A stretch of 64,000 nt of DNA from Nocardia spumae (GCF_020733635.1 NZ_JAJFZL010000001.1:2294001-2358000); one strand, 5' to 3'. Shown: positions 16,771 through 25,523, counted from the first letter of the stretch. The notes: generated from the letters alone by a model not told the origin. Numbers and translations: made by a program.

Positions 16771-17180
16771 TCAAGACCGGTTCGGCGCGTCTGCGAATTC
16801 CCCCGTCCACCAGCAGGGAACCGCATCGCTGCGATCGATGCCGACCGCGATTTCCACATCGTCGGCGACCCCGCCGGCGATGAGTTCGCGCCCCGAGACA
16901 CAGGAGCGCACGATCGCGGGCGGCCGCAGGCGGCCGTCCGGCCAGTGCTCACCCGCGCAGTGACGCGGCCACGGCCGGCGTGCCCTCGACCGCGGAGGAG
17001 ATCGCGGATCCGTTGGGGGAGGACGGGATCAAGCGTTCGACCGCGGGTGCCCGGCGCAGTGTGGCCGGGGACAGTGACCAGGGGTGCTCGGCGGTGGTCG
17101 CGCGCCGTCCACGGGCGACGGCGGCACCCGCGTCGCCAGGCCCGGTTCGGCCGCTCCGCCGTGCCGATCGGAGGTGACGC
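16771..17180 (-). pseudogene. 2-phosphosulfolactate phosphatase-like (ComB) remnant
   Basis: Two minus-strand frames hold adjacent pieces of the ComB family. One frame has EHPWSLSPATLRRAPAVERL, then IPSSPNGSAISSA and a stop. The next frame continues with EHWPDGRLRP and then SGRELIAGGVADDVEIAVG, ending at a TGA at 16771-16773. In intact proteins these blocks lie in one frame, with a long N-terminal part (IDVLSFTT region) that is not found here. It is therefore read as a frameshifted gene that has lost its 5' half and some internal sequence. The plus-strand open frame over the same bases has no protein-like features. Confidence 0.55.
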
Positions 17181-17297
17181 TGTACCGGCCGGCCGGCCGG
17201 AAGCGCCACCGAACGCAACATTCTCGACGCGTTCGGCGCGGGCGGTGATGTAAAGACGAGGAAGCGCAGGCGCTGTTGGGCGCGACGCACCTGCCCG

Positions 17298-17834
17298 TCA
17301 CGCGAATTCCTCGAGCGCGGGATCCAGGGGTGCGCGGGTGAGGCGGTTGCCGAAGGTCGACAGGGTGTAGGTGCCGATGCCCAGGACCACTTCGAGCGCC
17401 TGTTCGGTGGTGTAGCCGTGGTTCAGGAACGCAGTCGTGCGGTCGTCGGGGACCGCGCCGGCGGAATCCAGGACGGTCAGCGCGAACTCTCGCAGGGCGG
17501 CCAAGCGCGCGTCGGGTAGTGGGAGTTGTTCGCGCAGGGCGGTGATCAACGCGGGGTCGGCGCCGATGGCGGTCAGCTTCGCGGTGTGCATGGCCACGCA
17601 CACGTGGCATTCGTTGCGGGTGGCCATGGTCATGATGAGCACCTCGCGGGAGAGCTGATCCAGGGTGGTGGATTCGAAAAGCGCGCTGAGCCTGAGGAAT
17701 CCGTCGAGCAGGCGCGGAGAGGTCGCCATCTTCGCCACGGCGGCGGGGAGGTAGCCGAGGCGGTCGGCGCTGGTTCGCATCACGCGCTGGGCGTCGGCGG
17801 GGGCGGAGTCGAGGGTGTGGGCGGGGAAATGCAT
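17298..17834 (-). CDS. Carboxymuconolactone decarboxylase / AhpD-like protein
   Basis: A 178-residue all-helical protein with the AhpD signature ECHVCVAMHTAKL (Cys-x2-Cys-x3-His, about residue 75). This dithiol centre is used in peroxidase-type redox chemistry. The N-terminal LPAAVAKMATSPRLLDGFL also fits the family. The ATG has GAAGGA about 8 nt upstream. A perfect 11-bp inverted repeat overlaps the promoter region (17850-17872), so the gene is probably under a dedicated repressor. No regulator of its own is directly adjacent. Confidence 0.83.
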   Translation of the reverse strand: MHFPAHTLDSAPADAQRVMRTSADRLGYLPAAVAKMATSPRLLDGFLRLSALFESTTLDQLSREVLIMTMATRNECHVCVAMHTAKLTAIGADPALITALREQLPLPDARLAALREFALTVLDSAGAVPDDRTTAFLNHGYTTEQALEVVLGIGTYTLSTFGNRLTRAPLDPALEEFA

Positions 17835-17849
17835 GGTTCCGATCCTTCA

Positions 17850-17872
17850 TTTGGACAACCTGGTTGTCCAAA
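17850..17872. promoter_or_regulatory. Perfect operator palindrome upstream of the AhpD-like gene
   Basis: TTTGGACAACC-T-GGTTGTCCAAA has 11-bp arms around a single central base, 16 nt upstream of the AhpD-like start. A further half site GAGGTTGTCTA follows at about 17880-17890. Such symmetry fits a MarR or TetR dimer. The nearest regulator gene is the MarR at 18875-19360, beyond the beta-lactamase gene; whether it binds here is open. Confidence 0.7.
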
Positions 17873-17930
17873 TAGTAAACGAGGTTGTCTATTACCGCAA
17901 GGGCCGGCCGGAGTCGCCCCGGCCGTTACC

Positions 17931-18890
17931 TCACCGCAGCGCGTCGAAGATCCGCCCGGCCGCCGCGGCGACGAATTCCTCGCTCGGCGGTGCGTCGTAG
18001 CCGCCGTTCCGGTCGGCCAGTATCGCGATCACGAGGGGCGCTCCGGTGGGCGGGAAGGCGATGGCGACATCGTTGGCCCGGCCGTAGTCTCCGGTGCCGG
18101 TCTTATCGGCGACGGTCCAGCCGGGAGGAGCGGCGGCACGGATGCGGTGGGCGCCGGTCTTGTTGTCGCGCAACCAGTTCAGCAATAGTTGCTGTTTATC
18201 CGCGGACGGGATCGCCTCGAGCCGGGCGCCGGTGACCCCGGGGCCGACGCCGAGGATCGCGCGGTAGTCCGCGGCGATGGCGCGGGCGGTGGTGGTATCG
18301 AAGACACTGTCCGGAGTGTCGCGGTTGAGTTCGGGTTCGTAGTTGTCCATCCGGCTGACCGGATCGCCGAGATTGCGCAGATACTCGGTCAGCGCCCGCG
18401 GGCCGCCGATATCGTCGAGCAACAGGTTGCCCGCGGTGCCGTCGCTGAAGCGGATCGCCGCGTCGCACAGTTCACCGATGGTCATCCCGGAGTCGACGTG
18501 ATCCTGGGTGATCGGGGAAATCGATCGGATCGCGTCTCGGGTGAAGGTGACCCGGGAACTCAGATGCGACAACGGGTATCGGGCCAGCACCGCGGCGGCG
18601 GCCAGTGTCTTGAAGGTCGAGCAGAACGCGAAGCGCTCGTCAGCGCGGTGCTCGACCGTGGCGCCGGAGCCGATCGAGGCGGCGAAGATGCCCACGCGGC
18701 CGTCGTATCGTGTCTCCAGATCGCCGAACGGTACCGGCGCGGGCGGCGTCCGGACCGCCGGCGGGCGGGCGGAGATGTCGGTCGCGCAGGCCGCCAGCGG
18801 TGCGAGCAGTCCGCCCAGCAACAATGCCCGGCGGCGGATGTGAGTGGTGACCGTCTTCCTCACTGTCGTGCCACTCAGCCGCCGAACCAT
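17931..18890 (-). CDS. Class A beta-lactamase, exported lipoprotein
   Basis: A 319-residue class A beta-lactamase from the ATG at 18890; a GTG at 18863 would give 310. Active-site motifs are present in order: CSTFK (Ser70-x-x-Lys73), FSDGTAGN (SDG instead of SDN at 130-132), EPELNRD (Glu166) and DKTGTGDYG (Lys234-Thr-Gly). SDG also occurs in the mycobacterial BlaC and in Nocardia enzymes. The N-terminus RRRALLLGGLLAPLAAC combines twin arginines with a lipobox, suggesting Tat export and lipid anchoring, as in BlaC. It hydrolyses beta-lactams in the cell envelope. The ATG start overlaps the end of the upstream MarR gene. Confidence 0.93.
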   Translation of the reverse strand: MVRRLSGTTVRKTVTTHIRRRALLLGGLLAPLAACATDISARPPAVRTPPAPVPFGDLETRYDGRVGIFAASIGSGATVEHRADERFAFCSTFKTLAAAAVLARYPLSHLSSRVTFTRDAIRSISPITQDHVDSGMTIGELCDAAIRFSDGTAGNLLLDDIGGPRALTEYLRNLGDPVSRMDNYEPELNRDTPDSVFDTTTARAIAADYRAILGVGPGVTGARLEAIPSADKQQLLLNWLRDNKTGAHRIRAAAPPGWTVADKTGTGDYGRANDVAIAFPPTGAPLVIAILADRNGGYDAPPSEEFVAAAAGRIFDALR

Positions 18891-19360
18891 CCCGCCACAT
18901 CGAGCCGGAACGATTCCGGCGGCACGACGGCGCGCAACCCGGACTCCATATCCCGAACCCGCTGTGCGCCCAGTTCCCGCACCCAGCGCTGTCGCAAACG
19001 CTCGAAGATCTCCGCCGATTGCCGTAGCGAGTCGATTCCGCGCGGGGTCAGGCGTACCACCTTGCGGCGCGCGTCGTCGGGATCGTCGACCCGTTCGGCG
19101 TAGCCCAGTGCGGCGAGTTTCTCGACCGTCTTGCCGGCGGCCTGTTTGGAGACGCCCAGGCGCCGCCCGATATCGCTGGCGGTGGCGCCCTCCGGTCCGA
19201 TCGCCTGCATCGCGAACCCGTAGGCGGGGCGCACCTGCGGATGGCCCCGCAGCGCCAGTTCGGTGTGGAGTTCGTCGAGCAGCGAGCGGAACCCGGCGAA
19301 CAGCAGCAGCGGCAACTCGAATCCGGGGCCGTCCGCCGTCCCACGTTTCCCGACAACCAT
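18875..19360 (-). CDS. MarR-family regulator upstream of the beta-lactamase
   Basis: A 161-residue MarR protein. The winged helix reads QVRPAYGFAMQAIGPEGATA, then SDIGRRLGVSKQAAGKTVEK and LAALGYAERVDDPDDARRK, with the wing ending RLTPRG. The open frame runs upstream to 19447, but the ATG at 19360 (MVVGKRG) is preferred, because the added residues are Arg/Pro-rich and unlike the family. Its stop lies 16 nt inside the beta-lactamase frame, so the two are probably co-transcribed. Control of the lactamase by it is an inference. Confidence 0.82.
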   Translation of the reverse strand: MVVGKRGTADGPGFELPLLLFAGFRSLLDELHTELALRGHPQVRPAYGFAMQAIGPEGATASDIGRRLGVSKQAAGKTVEKLAALGYAERVDDPDDARRKVVRLTPRGIDSLRQSAEIFERLRQRWVRELGAQRVRDMESGLRAVVPPESFRLDVAGWFGG

Positions 19361-19508
19361 GTCGACGAGAGTAATCGCAGCGGTGCGGCGAGGGCCGCGC
19401 CCTCGGGGCGTGTAATGCCGCTCGGGCCCAGGTCCCGTGGTGTTCAATACAGCGTGGAGCGGCCGGGATCCAGTGCCCGGCCTTCACCGACGGATACCCG
19501 GAGGCCCG

Positions 19509-20531
19509 ATGACCTCACTGCCACACCGGAATCGCCGCCACGCACTGTCGCCACCCGGATACCGGCGCCACATCGGAGTATGGCTGGCGGCGGCCGCGGT
19601 TCTCGCCGGATGCAGTGGGCCCGGCGCCGACACCTCCGGACCCTCCGGGACCGCCACCGTCACCACCGCACCTCTGACCTCGGTCGCCGTCGTCACCCAC
19701 GGCAGCCCCGGCGACGCGTTCTGGAACGTGGTGAAGAACGGCGCCGAAGCGGCCGGGAAGGACCTCGGTATCGAGGTCGAGTACAACTCCTCCGGCGATC
19801 CCGGTGAGCAGGCCACATTGGTCGACGACGCGGTGGCGCAGCAGGTCGGCGGCCTGGTGGTGTCCATGGCCAACCCGCAGGCGCTGCGGCCGTCGATCGA
19901 GCACGCGGTCGCGGCGGGTATTCCGGTCGTCACCATCAATTCCGGTGAGGCCGACAGCGCGGCCGTCGGTGCCATCGGACATGTCGGCCAGAGCGAACGC
20001 CAGGCCGGGGCCGCCGCCGGCAGGCGCCTGCGCGCGGCGGGGAAGACGACAATGCTCTGCGTCATCCACGAGGCCGGCAATATCGGCGCCAACGACCGGT
20101 GCGCCGGTGCCATCGACGGATTCGGCGGCAACGCCACCACTCTGCAGGTGGATATCAACAATCCGGCCGACGCGCAGTCACGGATCAAGGGCGCCCTCGA
20201 AGCGAATCATTCGATCGACGCCGTGTTGACGCTGAACTCGCAGGTCGCCGCCCGTGCCGTGGACGGAGCCGGGGAATCGCACTCGCGCGCGGTGGTGGCG
20301 ACCTTCGATCTGAATTCCGATGTGGTGGACGCCATCCGGTCCGGCAGCCTGCTGTTCGCCGTCGATCAGCAGCAGTACGAGCAGGGCTATCTGCCCGTCG
20401 TGATGCTGCATCTGTATCGACGCAATCTCGATACCGTCGGCGGCGGAATGCCGGTGCAGACCGGTCCGGCCTTCGTGGACAAGAGCAATGTCGACGCCAT
20501 CGCGACCCTCGTCGCCCAGGGCACCAGGTGA
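19509..20531 (+). CDS. Sugar ABC transporter substrate-binding lipoprotein
   Basis: A 340-residue periplasmic-binding-protein-like lipoprotein of the ribose/fructose/galactose group. The signal peptide ends in the lipobox AAVLAGC (acylated Cys about residue 36). The fold signatures are VAVVTHGSPGDAFWNVVKNG, the VDDAVAQQVGGLVVSMAN hinge strand, AAGIPVVTINSG and LLFAVDQQQYEQGYLPV. These match FrcB/RbsB-type receptors. The ATG at 19509 has GGAGG 5 nt upstream; the longer frame is rejected. It forms an operon with a permease and an ATPase. The sugar is not predictable. Confidence 0.9.
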   Translation: MTSLPHRNRRHALSPPGYRRHIGVWLAAAAVLAGCSGPGADTSGPSGTATVTTAPLTSVAVVTHGSPGDAFWNVVKNGAEAAGKDLGIEVEYNSSGDPGEQATLVDDAVAQQVGGLVVSMANPQALRPSIEHAVAAGIPVVTINSGEADSAAVGAIGHVGQSERQAGAAAGRRLRAAGKTTMLCVIHEAGNIGANDRCAGAIDGFGGNATTLQVDINNPADAQSRIKGALEANHSIDAVLTLNSQVAARAVDGAGESHSRAVVATFDLNSDVVDAIRSGSLLFAVDQQQYEQGYLPVVMLHLYRRNLDTVGGGMPVQTGPAFVDKSNVDAIATLVAQGTR

Positions 20532-20548
20532 GTAGTGAAGGGTCCCGA

Positions 20549-21598
20549 ATGAGCGATACCACAACGGTTTCCGAGTCCGGCACGTCCGACCGGATGCGAA
20601 CCTCACTGGTGAACCGGCTGATCGTCCGGCCCGAGATCGGCGCCGGTCTGGGCGCCCTGGTGGTGTTCGTCTTCTTCTCCGTCGTCACCGACCGGTTCCT
20701 CAGTCCGCTCGGCGTCGCCACCTGGCTCGATGACGCGTCCACCCTCGGCATCATGGCGGTCGCGGTGGCGCTGTTGATGATCGGCGGCGAGTTCGATCTG
20801 TCCGCCGGGGTCATGACGGCGTCGACAGCCCTGGTGACGGCCATGCTCGCGGTGCACGCGGGATGGAATGTGTGGCCGGCGCTGGTGGTTTCGCTGCTGT
20901 TCGCCCTGGCGGTGGGCGCGCTCAACAGCTGGGTGGTGATGCGGACCGGATTGCCCAGCTTCATCGTCACCCTGGGTACCTTTCTCGCCCTGCAGGGACT
21001 GAACCTCGGTGTGACCCGGCTGGTCACCGGCACCGTCCAGGTATCGGGTATTCGTTCCGCGCCGGGCTATTCCTCCGCCGGCTGGGTCTTCGCGGCGACG
21101 ACGAACCTCGGGGAGGCCCGCATTCAGGCCTCGGTGCTGTGGTGGATCGTGATCACCGCGGTGGCCATGCTGCTGCTGGTGCGCACCCGGTTCGGCAACT
21201 GGACCTACGCGGTGGGTGGTGCACTGCCCAGCGCCCGCGCGGTCGGCGTGCCGGCCGCCCGAACCAAGATCGTGCTGTTCATGGGCACCGCCTTCGCCGG
21301 CTGGATCGTCGGCTCCTGCAATCTGTTGCGTTTCGCGAGTGTGCAGGCCAATCAGGGGGTGGGACTGGAGTTTCAGTACATCATCGCCGCGGTGGTGGGC
21401 GGTTGCCTGCTGACCGGTGGCTTCGGATCGGTCCTGGGCGCGGCCATCGGTGCGCTGATCTTCGGGATGGCACGGCAGGGAATCGTGTTCGCGCGGTGGG
21501 ACAGTGACTGGTTCATGCTGTTCCTCGGCGTTCTGCTGCTGGCCGCGGTGCTGGTCAACAACGCCTTCGCCAAACGAGCGGAAAGGCTGCGCCGATGA
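20549..21598 (+). CDS. Sugar ABC transporter permease (RbsC/FrcC type)
   Basis: A 349-residue permease with 8-10 hydrophobic helices. It has the family blocks [34 protein letters not shown] and the C-terminal [20 protein letters not shown]. It belongs to the branched-chain amino-acid/ribose permease fold. The ATG at 20549 lies 17 nt after the binding-protein gene. Its stop overlaps the ATPase start (ATGA). The ADP-binding-cassette partner is encoded next, and a homodimer of this permease is expected. Confidence 0.91.
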   Translation: MSDTTTVSESGTSDRMRTSLVNRLIVRPEIGAGLGALVVFVFFSVVTDRFLSPLGVATWLDDASTLGIMAVAVALLMIGGEFDLSAGVMTASTALVTAMLAVHAGWNVWPALVVSLLFALAVGALNSWVVMRTGLPSFIVTLGTFLALQGLNLGVTRLVTGTVQVSGIRSAPGYSSAGWVFAATTNLGEARIQASVLWWIVITAVAMLLLVRTRFGNWTYAVGGALPSARAVGVPAARTKIVLFMGTAFAGWIVGSCNLLRFASVQANQGVGLEFQYIIAAVVGGCLLTGGFGSVLGAAIGALIFGMARQGIVFARWDSDWFMLFLGVLLLAAVLVNNAFAKRAERLRR

Positions 21599-22392
21599 CC
21601 GCCGAGACGAGCGCGACCGCGCTGATCGAAACCCGCGGCATGGGAAAGAGTTACGGCGGTGTGGTCGCCCTCGACGACATCTCCATGGTGGTGGAGGCGG
21701 GCCGCGTCACCTGCGTGCTGGGCGACAACGGCGCCGGAAAGTCCACCCTGATCAAGATTCTCGCCGGTGTCCACCAGCATGATGCCGGACAGCTGCTGAT
21801 CGACGGCACCGCGACCCGATTCGTCTCGCCCCGTGCGGCTTTGGATCACGGCATCGCGACGGTGTACCAGGATCTGGCGGTCGTGCCGCTGATGAGTGTG
21901 TGGCGCAATTTCGTCCTCGGATCCGAACCGACCGTGCGGGTGGGGCCGCTGCGGTTGCTCGATCGCACCACCGCACGCGACATCACGCGGACGGCGTTGT
22001 CGGACATGGGAATCGAGATCCGCGACCTGGAACAGCCGGTCGGCACGCTCTCGGGCGGGCAGCGGCAGTGTGTCGCGATCGCGCGCGCGGTGCACTACGG
22101 GGCGAAGGTCCTCATCCTCGACGAACCCACCGCCGCGCTCGGTGTCAAACAGTCCGGGGTCGTGCTGCGGTATGTGGCGCAGGCGCGCGATCGCGGCCTC
22201 GGCGTGGTCCTGATCACGCACAATCCGCATCACGCCTACCCGGTCGGCGACCGATTCCTGCTGCTGCGGCGCGGTCGCGTCCTCGGCAGCTACGCCAAGA
22301 GCGAGATCGGTCTGCCGGAGCTGACCCGGCAGATGGCCGGTGGCGCGGAACTGGAAGCGCTGCAACACGAATTGCGGCGTCCGATGCCCTGA
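21595..22392 (+). CDS. Sugar ABC transporter ATP-binding protein (single domain, FrcA type)
   Basis: A 265-residue ABC ATPase. Walker A is GDNGAGKST, the Q loop is VYQDLAV, the signature is LSGGQRQ, Walker B is [12 protein letters not shown], and the switch His lies in [10 protein letters not shown]. Unlike RbsA it has one ATPase domain, as in FrcA-type fructose/ribose systems. The start overlaps the permease stop. It energises import of a sugar bound by the lipoprotein encoded at 19509-20531. No repressor or kinase gene is adjacent that would reveal the sugar. Confidence 0.92.
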   Translation: MTAETSATALIETRGMGKSYGGVVALDDISMVVEAGRVTCVLGDNGAGKSTLIKILAGVHQHDAGQLLIDGTATRFVSPRAALDHGIATVYQDLAVVPLMSVWRNFVLGSEPTVRVGPLRLLDRTTARDITRTALSDMGIEIRDLEQPVGTLSGGQRQCVAIARAVHYGAKVLILDEPTAALGVKQSGVVLRYVAQARDRGLGVVLITHNPHHAYPVGDRFLLLRRGRVLGSYAKSEIGLPELTRQMAGGAELEALQHELRRPMP

Positions 22393-22494
22393 AGTGCGGT
22401 GATTCCGGAGATACGGGCAGCCGCGCTGGACTGTCGATGAGGGCACGGCTACCCTCTGCCTGTTCCGGCCTCGAGAAGTGAGTGAGAAGCGTAG

Positions 22495-22704
22495 GTGCAC
22501 GGCATCGTGAAGTGGTTCGACACTGAGAAAGGCTTCGGTTTCATAATCCCCGACGGCGGCGGACCGGAGGTTTTCGTCGAATACACCGAGGTCTACGGTG
22601 ACGGATTCCGGCAATTGGTGCAGGGGCAGCACGTCGAGTTCGATGTCCGCCAAACCAAGGCGGGGCCGGAAGCCCGAGGCGTGCGAATCGCCCGCGCGTA
22701 CTAG
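22495..22704 (+). CDS. Cold-shock-domain protein, variant RNP2
   Basis: A 69-residue single OB-fold cold-shock protein. RNP1 is intact (KGFGFI) and the lead is GIVKWFDTEKG. RNP2, usually VFVHY, reads VFVEY: the nucleic-acid-stacking His is replaced by Glu. The GTG start has GAGAAG about 6 nt upstream. It lies 563 nt before a canonical cold-shock gene. The His-to-Glu change may weaken RNA binding, so it could be a specialised paralogue. Confidence 0.85.
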   Translation: MHGIVKWFDTEKGFGFIIPDGGGPEVFVEYTEVYGDGFRQLVQGQHVEFDVRQTKAGPEARGVRIARAY

Positions 22705-22829
22705 ATGTGGCTGCGCCCACACGTCCACGGGGCTGTCGGGCAGATCACTTTTCACGGATTCGGGTTAACGCGAGTTTTTCCCACCTCGATATGTTGATTG
22801 TCAGTGATTGAAACAACGAAGAGGTAAAT

Positions 22830-22946
22830 ATGATCCCCGTCATCATCGACACCGGTAGCGCTGCTGTGAACGGCCTGTTCGACACCCTGGGTGCGGCTTT
22901 CCATGGCGTTCTCAACACCCTGTGGACCGGCTCTTTCGGTGGCTGA
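22830..22946 (+). CDS. Tiny ORF of 38 residues, possible peptide
   Basis: The ATG has the good Shine-Dalgarno GAAGAGG 6 nt upstream in an A/T-rich stretch. The peptide begins MIPVIIDTGSAAVNGLF and ends LNTLWTGSFGG. It is hydrophobic with small residues and could form one amphipathic or membrane helix. There is no known family. A perfect 16-bp hairpin follows 28 nt after the stop, so the unit SD-ORF-terminator looks like a small gene. It stands between two cold-shock genes on the same strand. Confidence 0.5.
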   Translation: MIPVIIDTGSAAVNGLFDTLGAAFHGVLNTLWTGSFGG

Positions 22947-22974
22947 CCACTGATTTCGGTCGCCTAGGCGACCT

Positions 22975-23012
22975 CGGGTCGACCCCGGGCGGCAATGCCC
23001 GGGGTCGACCCG
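22975..23012 (+). terminator. Perfect 16-bp hairpin after the tiny ORF
   Basis: CGGGTCGACCCCGGGC (22975-22990) and its exact complement (22997-23012) form a stem around the 6-nt loop GGCAAT. No long T tract follows, as is usual in high-GC actinobacteria. It probably ends the transcript of the tiny ORF and/or the first cold-shock gene. Confidence 0.6.
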
Positions 23013-23266
23013 TATCCGCGGCCGGAAATGGCCGATTCCACGGTCTTCCGCGGTTCGCCGCCGACGATCCTGGGACCGGCGGCCGTCTATCACGGAACAA
23101 TTACGGCCGAGCCGTGTCCGACCTGGAGTAATTCGATTTCAGCGAAAATTCGACTCCGCGACGACCATGCTGTGGTGGCGGTGGGTCGCGACACATGGCA
23201 GGCTGGAGCAACGAGCACGGGGCGATCGTGAAGTTGATCGGCTCGGCTCGCTACAGAAGGTATGAA

Positions 23267-23470
23267 ATGGCGCAAGGCGTAGTGAAGTGGTTCAACAGCG
23301 AGAAGGGCTTCGGGTTCATCGCTCAGGACGACGGTGGTCCCGATGTGTTCGTGCACTACTCGGCTGTGAGCGGTAGTGGATTCCGGTCCCTCGACGAGGG
23401 GCAGCGCGTAGAGTTCGAGATCGGCCAGGGCCAGAAGGGCCCGCAGGCCCAGGGCGTGCGCGTTCTCTGA
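23267..23470 (+). CDS. Cold-shock protein (CspA family)
   Basis: A 67-residue canonical cold-shock protein. It starts [20 protein letters not shown], has RNP1 KGFGFI and RNP2 VFVHYSAV, and ends QAQGVRVL. It binds single-stranded RNA and DNA as an RNA chaperone. The ATG at 23267 has AGAAGG 6 nt upstream; the longer open frame to 23195 is rejected. The gap before it (22947-23266) holds the hairpin at 22975-23012 and otherwise nothing I can identify beyond a possible long 5' leader, common for cold-shock genes. Confidence 0.92.
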   Translation: MAQGVVKWFNSEKGFGFIAQDDGGPDVFVHYSAVSGSGFRSLDEGQRVEFEIGQGQKGPQAQGVRVL

Positions 23471-23530
23471 ACGAGTCTGCTGACTGCGCGCCACTTGACG
23501 TAGCGTGAACTGTCCGCGACTTACGGTGGG

Positions 23531-23562
23531 GCCCCGTATCTTTCGAGATGCGGGGCTCTTCT
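23531..23562 (+). terminator. Terminator after the cold-shock gene
   Basis: GCCCCGTATCT (23531-23541) pairs with AGATGCGGGGC (23546-23556) around a TTCG tetraloop, with one G-U pair, and is followed by TCTTCT. It lies 60 nt after the cold-shock stop and is a good intrinsic terminator. Confidence 0.75.
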
Positions 23563-23683
23563 GCGTCCGGGGCCGCTCCCGGTCTGAGGGCGGCTGCCTA
23601 CCGGGCGGTACACCGGCGCCCGAGCGCGACCATTAAGCTGGTCCGCGGTAAATGCCGACCTCTTTCCCCAGGAGTGCCCCACA

Positions 23684-25282
23684 GTGAGCCAAAATGGCCG
23701 TCCTGTTGTTCTGATCGCCGACAAGCTCGCCCAGTCGACCGTCGATGCGCTCGGTGACGGTGTCGAGGTTCGCTGGGTCGACGGCCCCAATCGACCCGAG
23801 CTGCTGGCCGCCGTGCCCGAGGCCGACGCGCTGCTGGTCCGTTCGGCCACCACCGTCGACGCCGAGGTGCTCGAAGCCGGTAAGAACCTCAAGATCGTCG
23901 CCCGCGCCGGCGTCGGACTGGACAATGTCGACGTCCCCGCGGCCACCGAGCGCGGTGTCATGGTCGTCAACGCGCCGACCTCGAACATCCACACCGCCGC
24001 CGAGCACGCCGTCACCCTGCTGCTCTCGGCCGCCCGCCAGATTCCGGCCGCCGACGCCACTCTGCGCGAGCACACCTGGCAGCGGAGCAAGTTCAACGGT
24101 GTCGAGATCTTCGGCAAGACCGTCGGCGTCATCGGACTGGGCCGCATCGGCCAGCTGTTCGCGCAGCGTCTCGCCTCCTTCGAGACCAAGGTCATCGCGT
24201 ACGACCCCTACACCTCCCCGGCCCGCGCCGCCCAGCTCGGCATCGAGCTGCTGACCCTGGACGAAGTGCTCGAGCGCGCCGACTTCATCTCCATTCACCT
24301 GCCCAAGACTCCTGAGACCAAGGGCATGCTGAACTCCGAGACCCTGGCCAAGACGAAGAAGGGCGTCATCATCGTCAACGCCGCCCGCGGCGGTCTGATC
24401 GACGAGCAGGCCCTGGCCGACGCCATCACCTCCGGCCACGTGCGCGCCGCCGGCATCGACGTGTTCGAGACCGAGCCGTCCACCGACAGCCCGCTGTTCG
24501 AGCTGCCGCAGGTCGTCGTCACCCCGCACCTGGGCGCCTCCACCGCCGAGGCCCAGGACCGCGCCGGAACCGATGTCGCCAAGTCGGTGCAGCTCGCCCT
24601 GGCCGGCGAATTCGTGCCCGGAGCGGTGAACGTCGCCGGCGGCGCGGTCACCGAGATCGTCGCCCCCTGGCTGGACATCGTCCGCAAGCAGGGTGTGCTG
24701 CTGGGCGCCCTCGCCGACGAACTGCCGGTCTCGCTCGAGATCCAGGTGCGCGGCGAGCTGTCCTCGGAAGATGTTGCGGTGCTGGAGCTCTCGGCGCTGC
24801 GTGGCGTGTTCTCCGCGCACATCGAGGACGCGGTCACCTTCGTCAACGCTCCGTCGCTGGCCGAGGAGCGGGGCCTCGAGGCCTCCGTCACGACCCACAC
24901 CGAGAGCCCGACCCACCGCAGCCTGGTCGACCTGCGTGCCGTCTTCGGTGACGGCCGTACCCTGAACGTCGCCGGCACCCTGACCGAGCCCGCTCAGGTC
25001 GAGAAGATCGTCAACATCAACGGCCGCAACTACGACATGCGCGCCGAGGGCCTGAACCTGGCCATCCTCAACTACGACGATCGCCCGGGCGCGCTCGGCA
25101 AGATCGGCACCAAGCTGGGCGAGGCCGCCATCGACATCAAGGCCGCGCAGTTGAGCCAGGATGTCGACCAGGAGGGCGCGACCGTCATCCTGCGCGTCAA
25201 CGACTCGGTCCCGGCCGAGGTGCAGTCCGCGATCGCCGAGTCCGTCGGTGCGGCCAAGGTCACCCAGGTCGACCTGAGCTGA
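23684..25282 (+). CDS. serA: D-3-phosphoglycerate dehydrogenase
   Basis: A 532-residue enzyme for the first step of serine synthesis (3-phosphoglycerate to 3-phosphohydroxypyruvate). It is the long type with an intervening domain. The N-terminal substrate domain has ARAGVGLDNVDV. The NAD loop is VIGLGRIGQL (about 147). Catalytic Arg is in NAARGGLIDE and catalytic His in TPHLGASTAEAQ. The intervening domain is at about 320-450. The C-terminal ACT domain (NYDDRPGALGKIG) is the site of serine feedback in the family. The GTG start has GGAG 9 nt upstream. A long hairpin follows the gene. Confidence 0.97.
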   Translation: MSQNGRPVVLIADKLAQSTVDALGDGVEVRWVDGPNRPELLAAVPEADALLVRSATTVDAEVLEAGKNLKIVARAGVGLDNVDVPAATERGVMVVNAPTSNIHTAAEHAVTLLLSAARQIPAADATLREHTWQRSKFNGVEIFGKTVGVIGLGRIGQLFAQRLASFETKVIAYDPYTSPARAAQLGIELLTLDEVLERADFISIHLPKTPETKGMLNSETLAKTKKGVIIVNAARGGLIDEQALADAITSGHVRAAGIDVFETEPSTDSPLFELPQVVVTPHLGASTAEAQDRAGTDVAKSVQLALAGEFVPGAVNVAGGAVTEIVAPWLDIVRKQGVLLGALADELPVSLEIQVRGELSSEDVAVLELSALRGVFSAHIEDAVTFVNAPSLAEERGLEASVTTHTESPTHRSLVDLRAVFGDGRTLNVAGTLTEPAQVEKIVNINGRNYDMRAEGLNLAILNYDDRPGALGKIGTKLGEAAIDIKAAQLSQDVDQEGATVILRVNDSVPAEVQSAIAESVGAAKVTQVDLS

Positions 25283-25319
25283 GTCGCGGGCCGTCCTCGG
25301 CCCCGGGCGCGGCGCCGCA

Positions 25320-25371
25320 CAGTGCGCGCGAATCCGACCGTGTTGTCACGGAACCGGATTCGCGCGCACTG
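25320..25371 (+). terminator. Long hairpin terminator after serA
   Basis: CAGTGCGCGCGAATCCG (25320-25336) pairs exactly with its complement at 25355-25371. Inside it, CCGTG-TTGT-CACGG makes a second short stem. A 17-bp perfect outer stem 38 nt after serA indicates a strong terminator. Confidence 0.75.
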
Positions 25372-25523
25372 TCTCGCACACGGGTGGCGTCGCCAGGGCA
25401 CAGGTCGACCGGATGCCGCTCGGCGAGATCTCCGTCCGGGGGTCCATGGCCTCCATCGCGGACCGGGGAGATCGGGACCACTGTGCGATGGCGGCTTCGG
25501 TCGGAGAGTGTTCGGTCATCGCG

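Noticed and set aside
16765..17253. Plus-strand open frame of 162 codons
   Set aside because: Arg/Pro-rich shadow; the minus strand shows ComB-like blocks instead.
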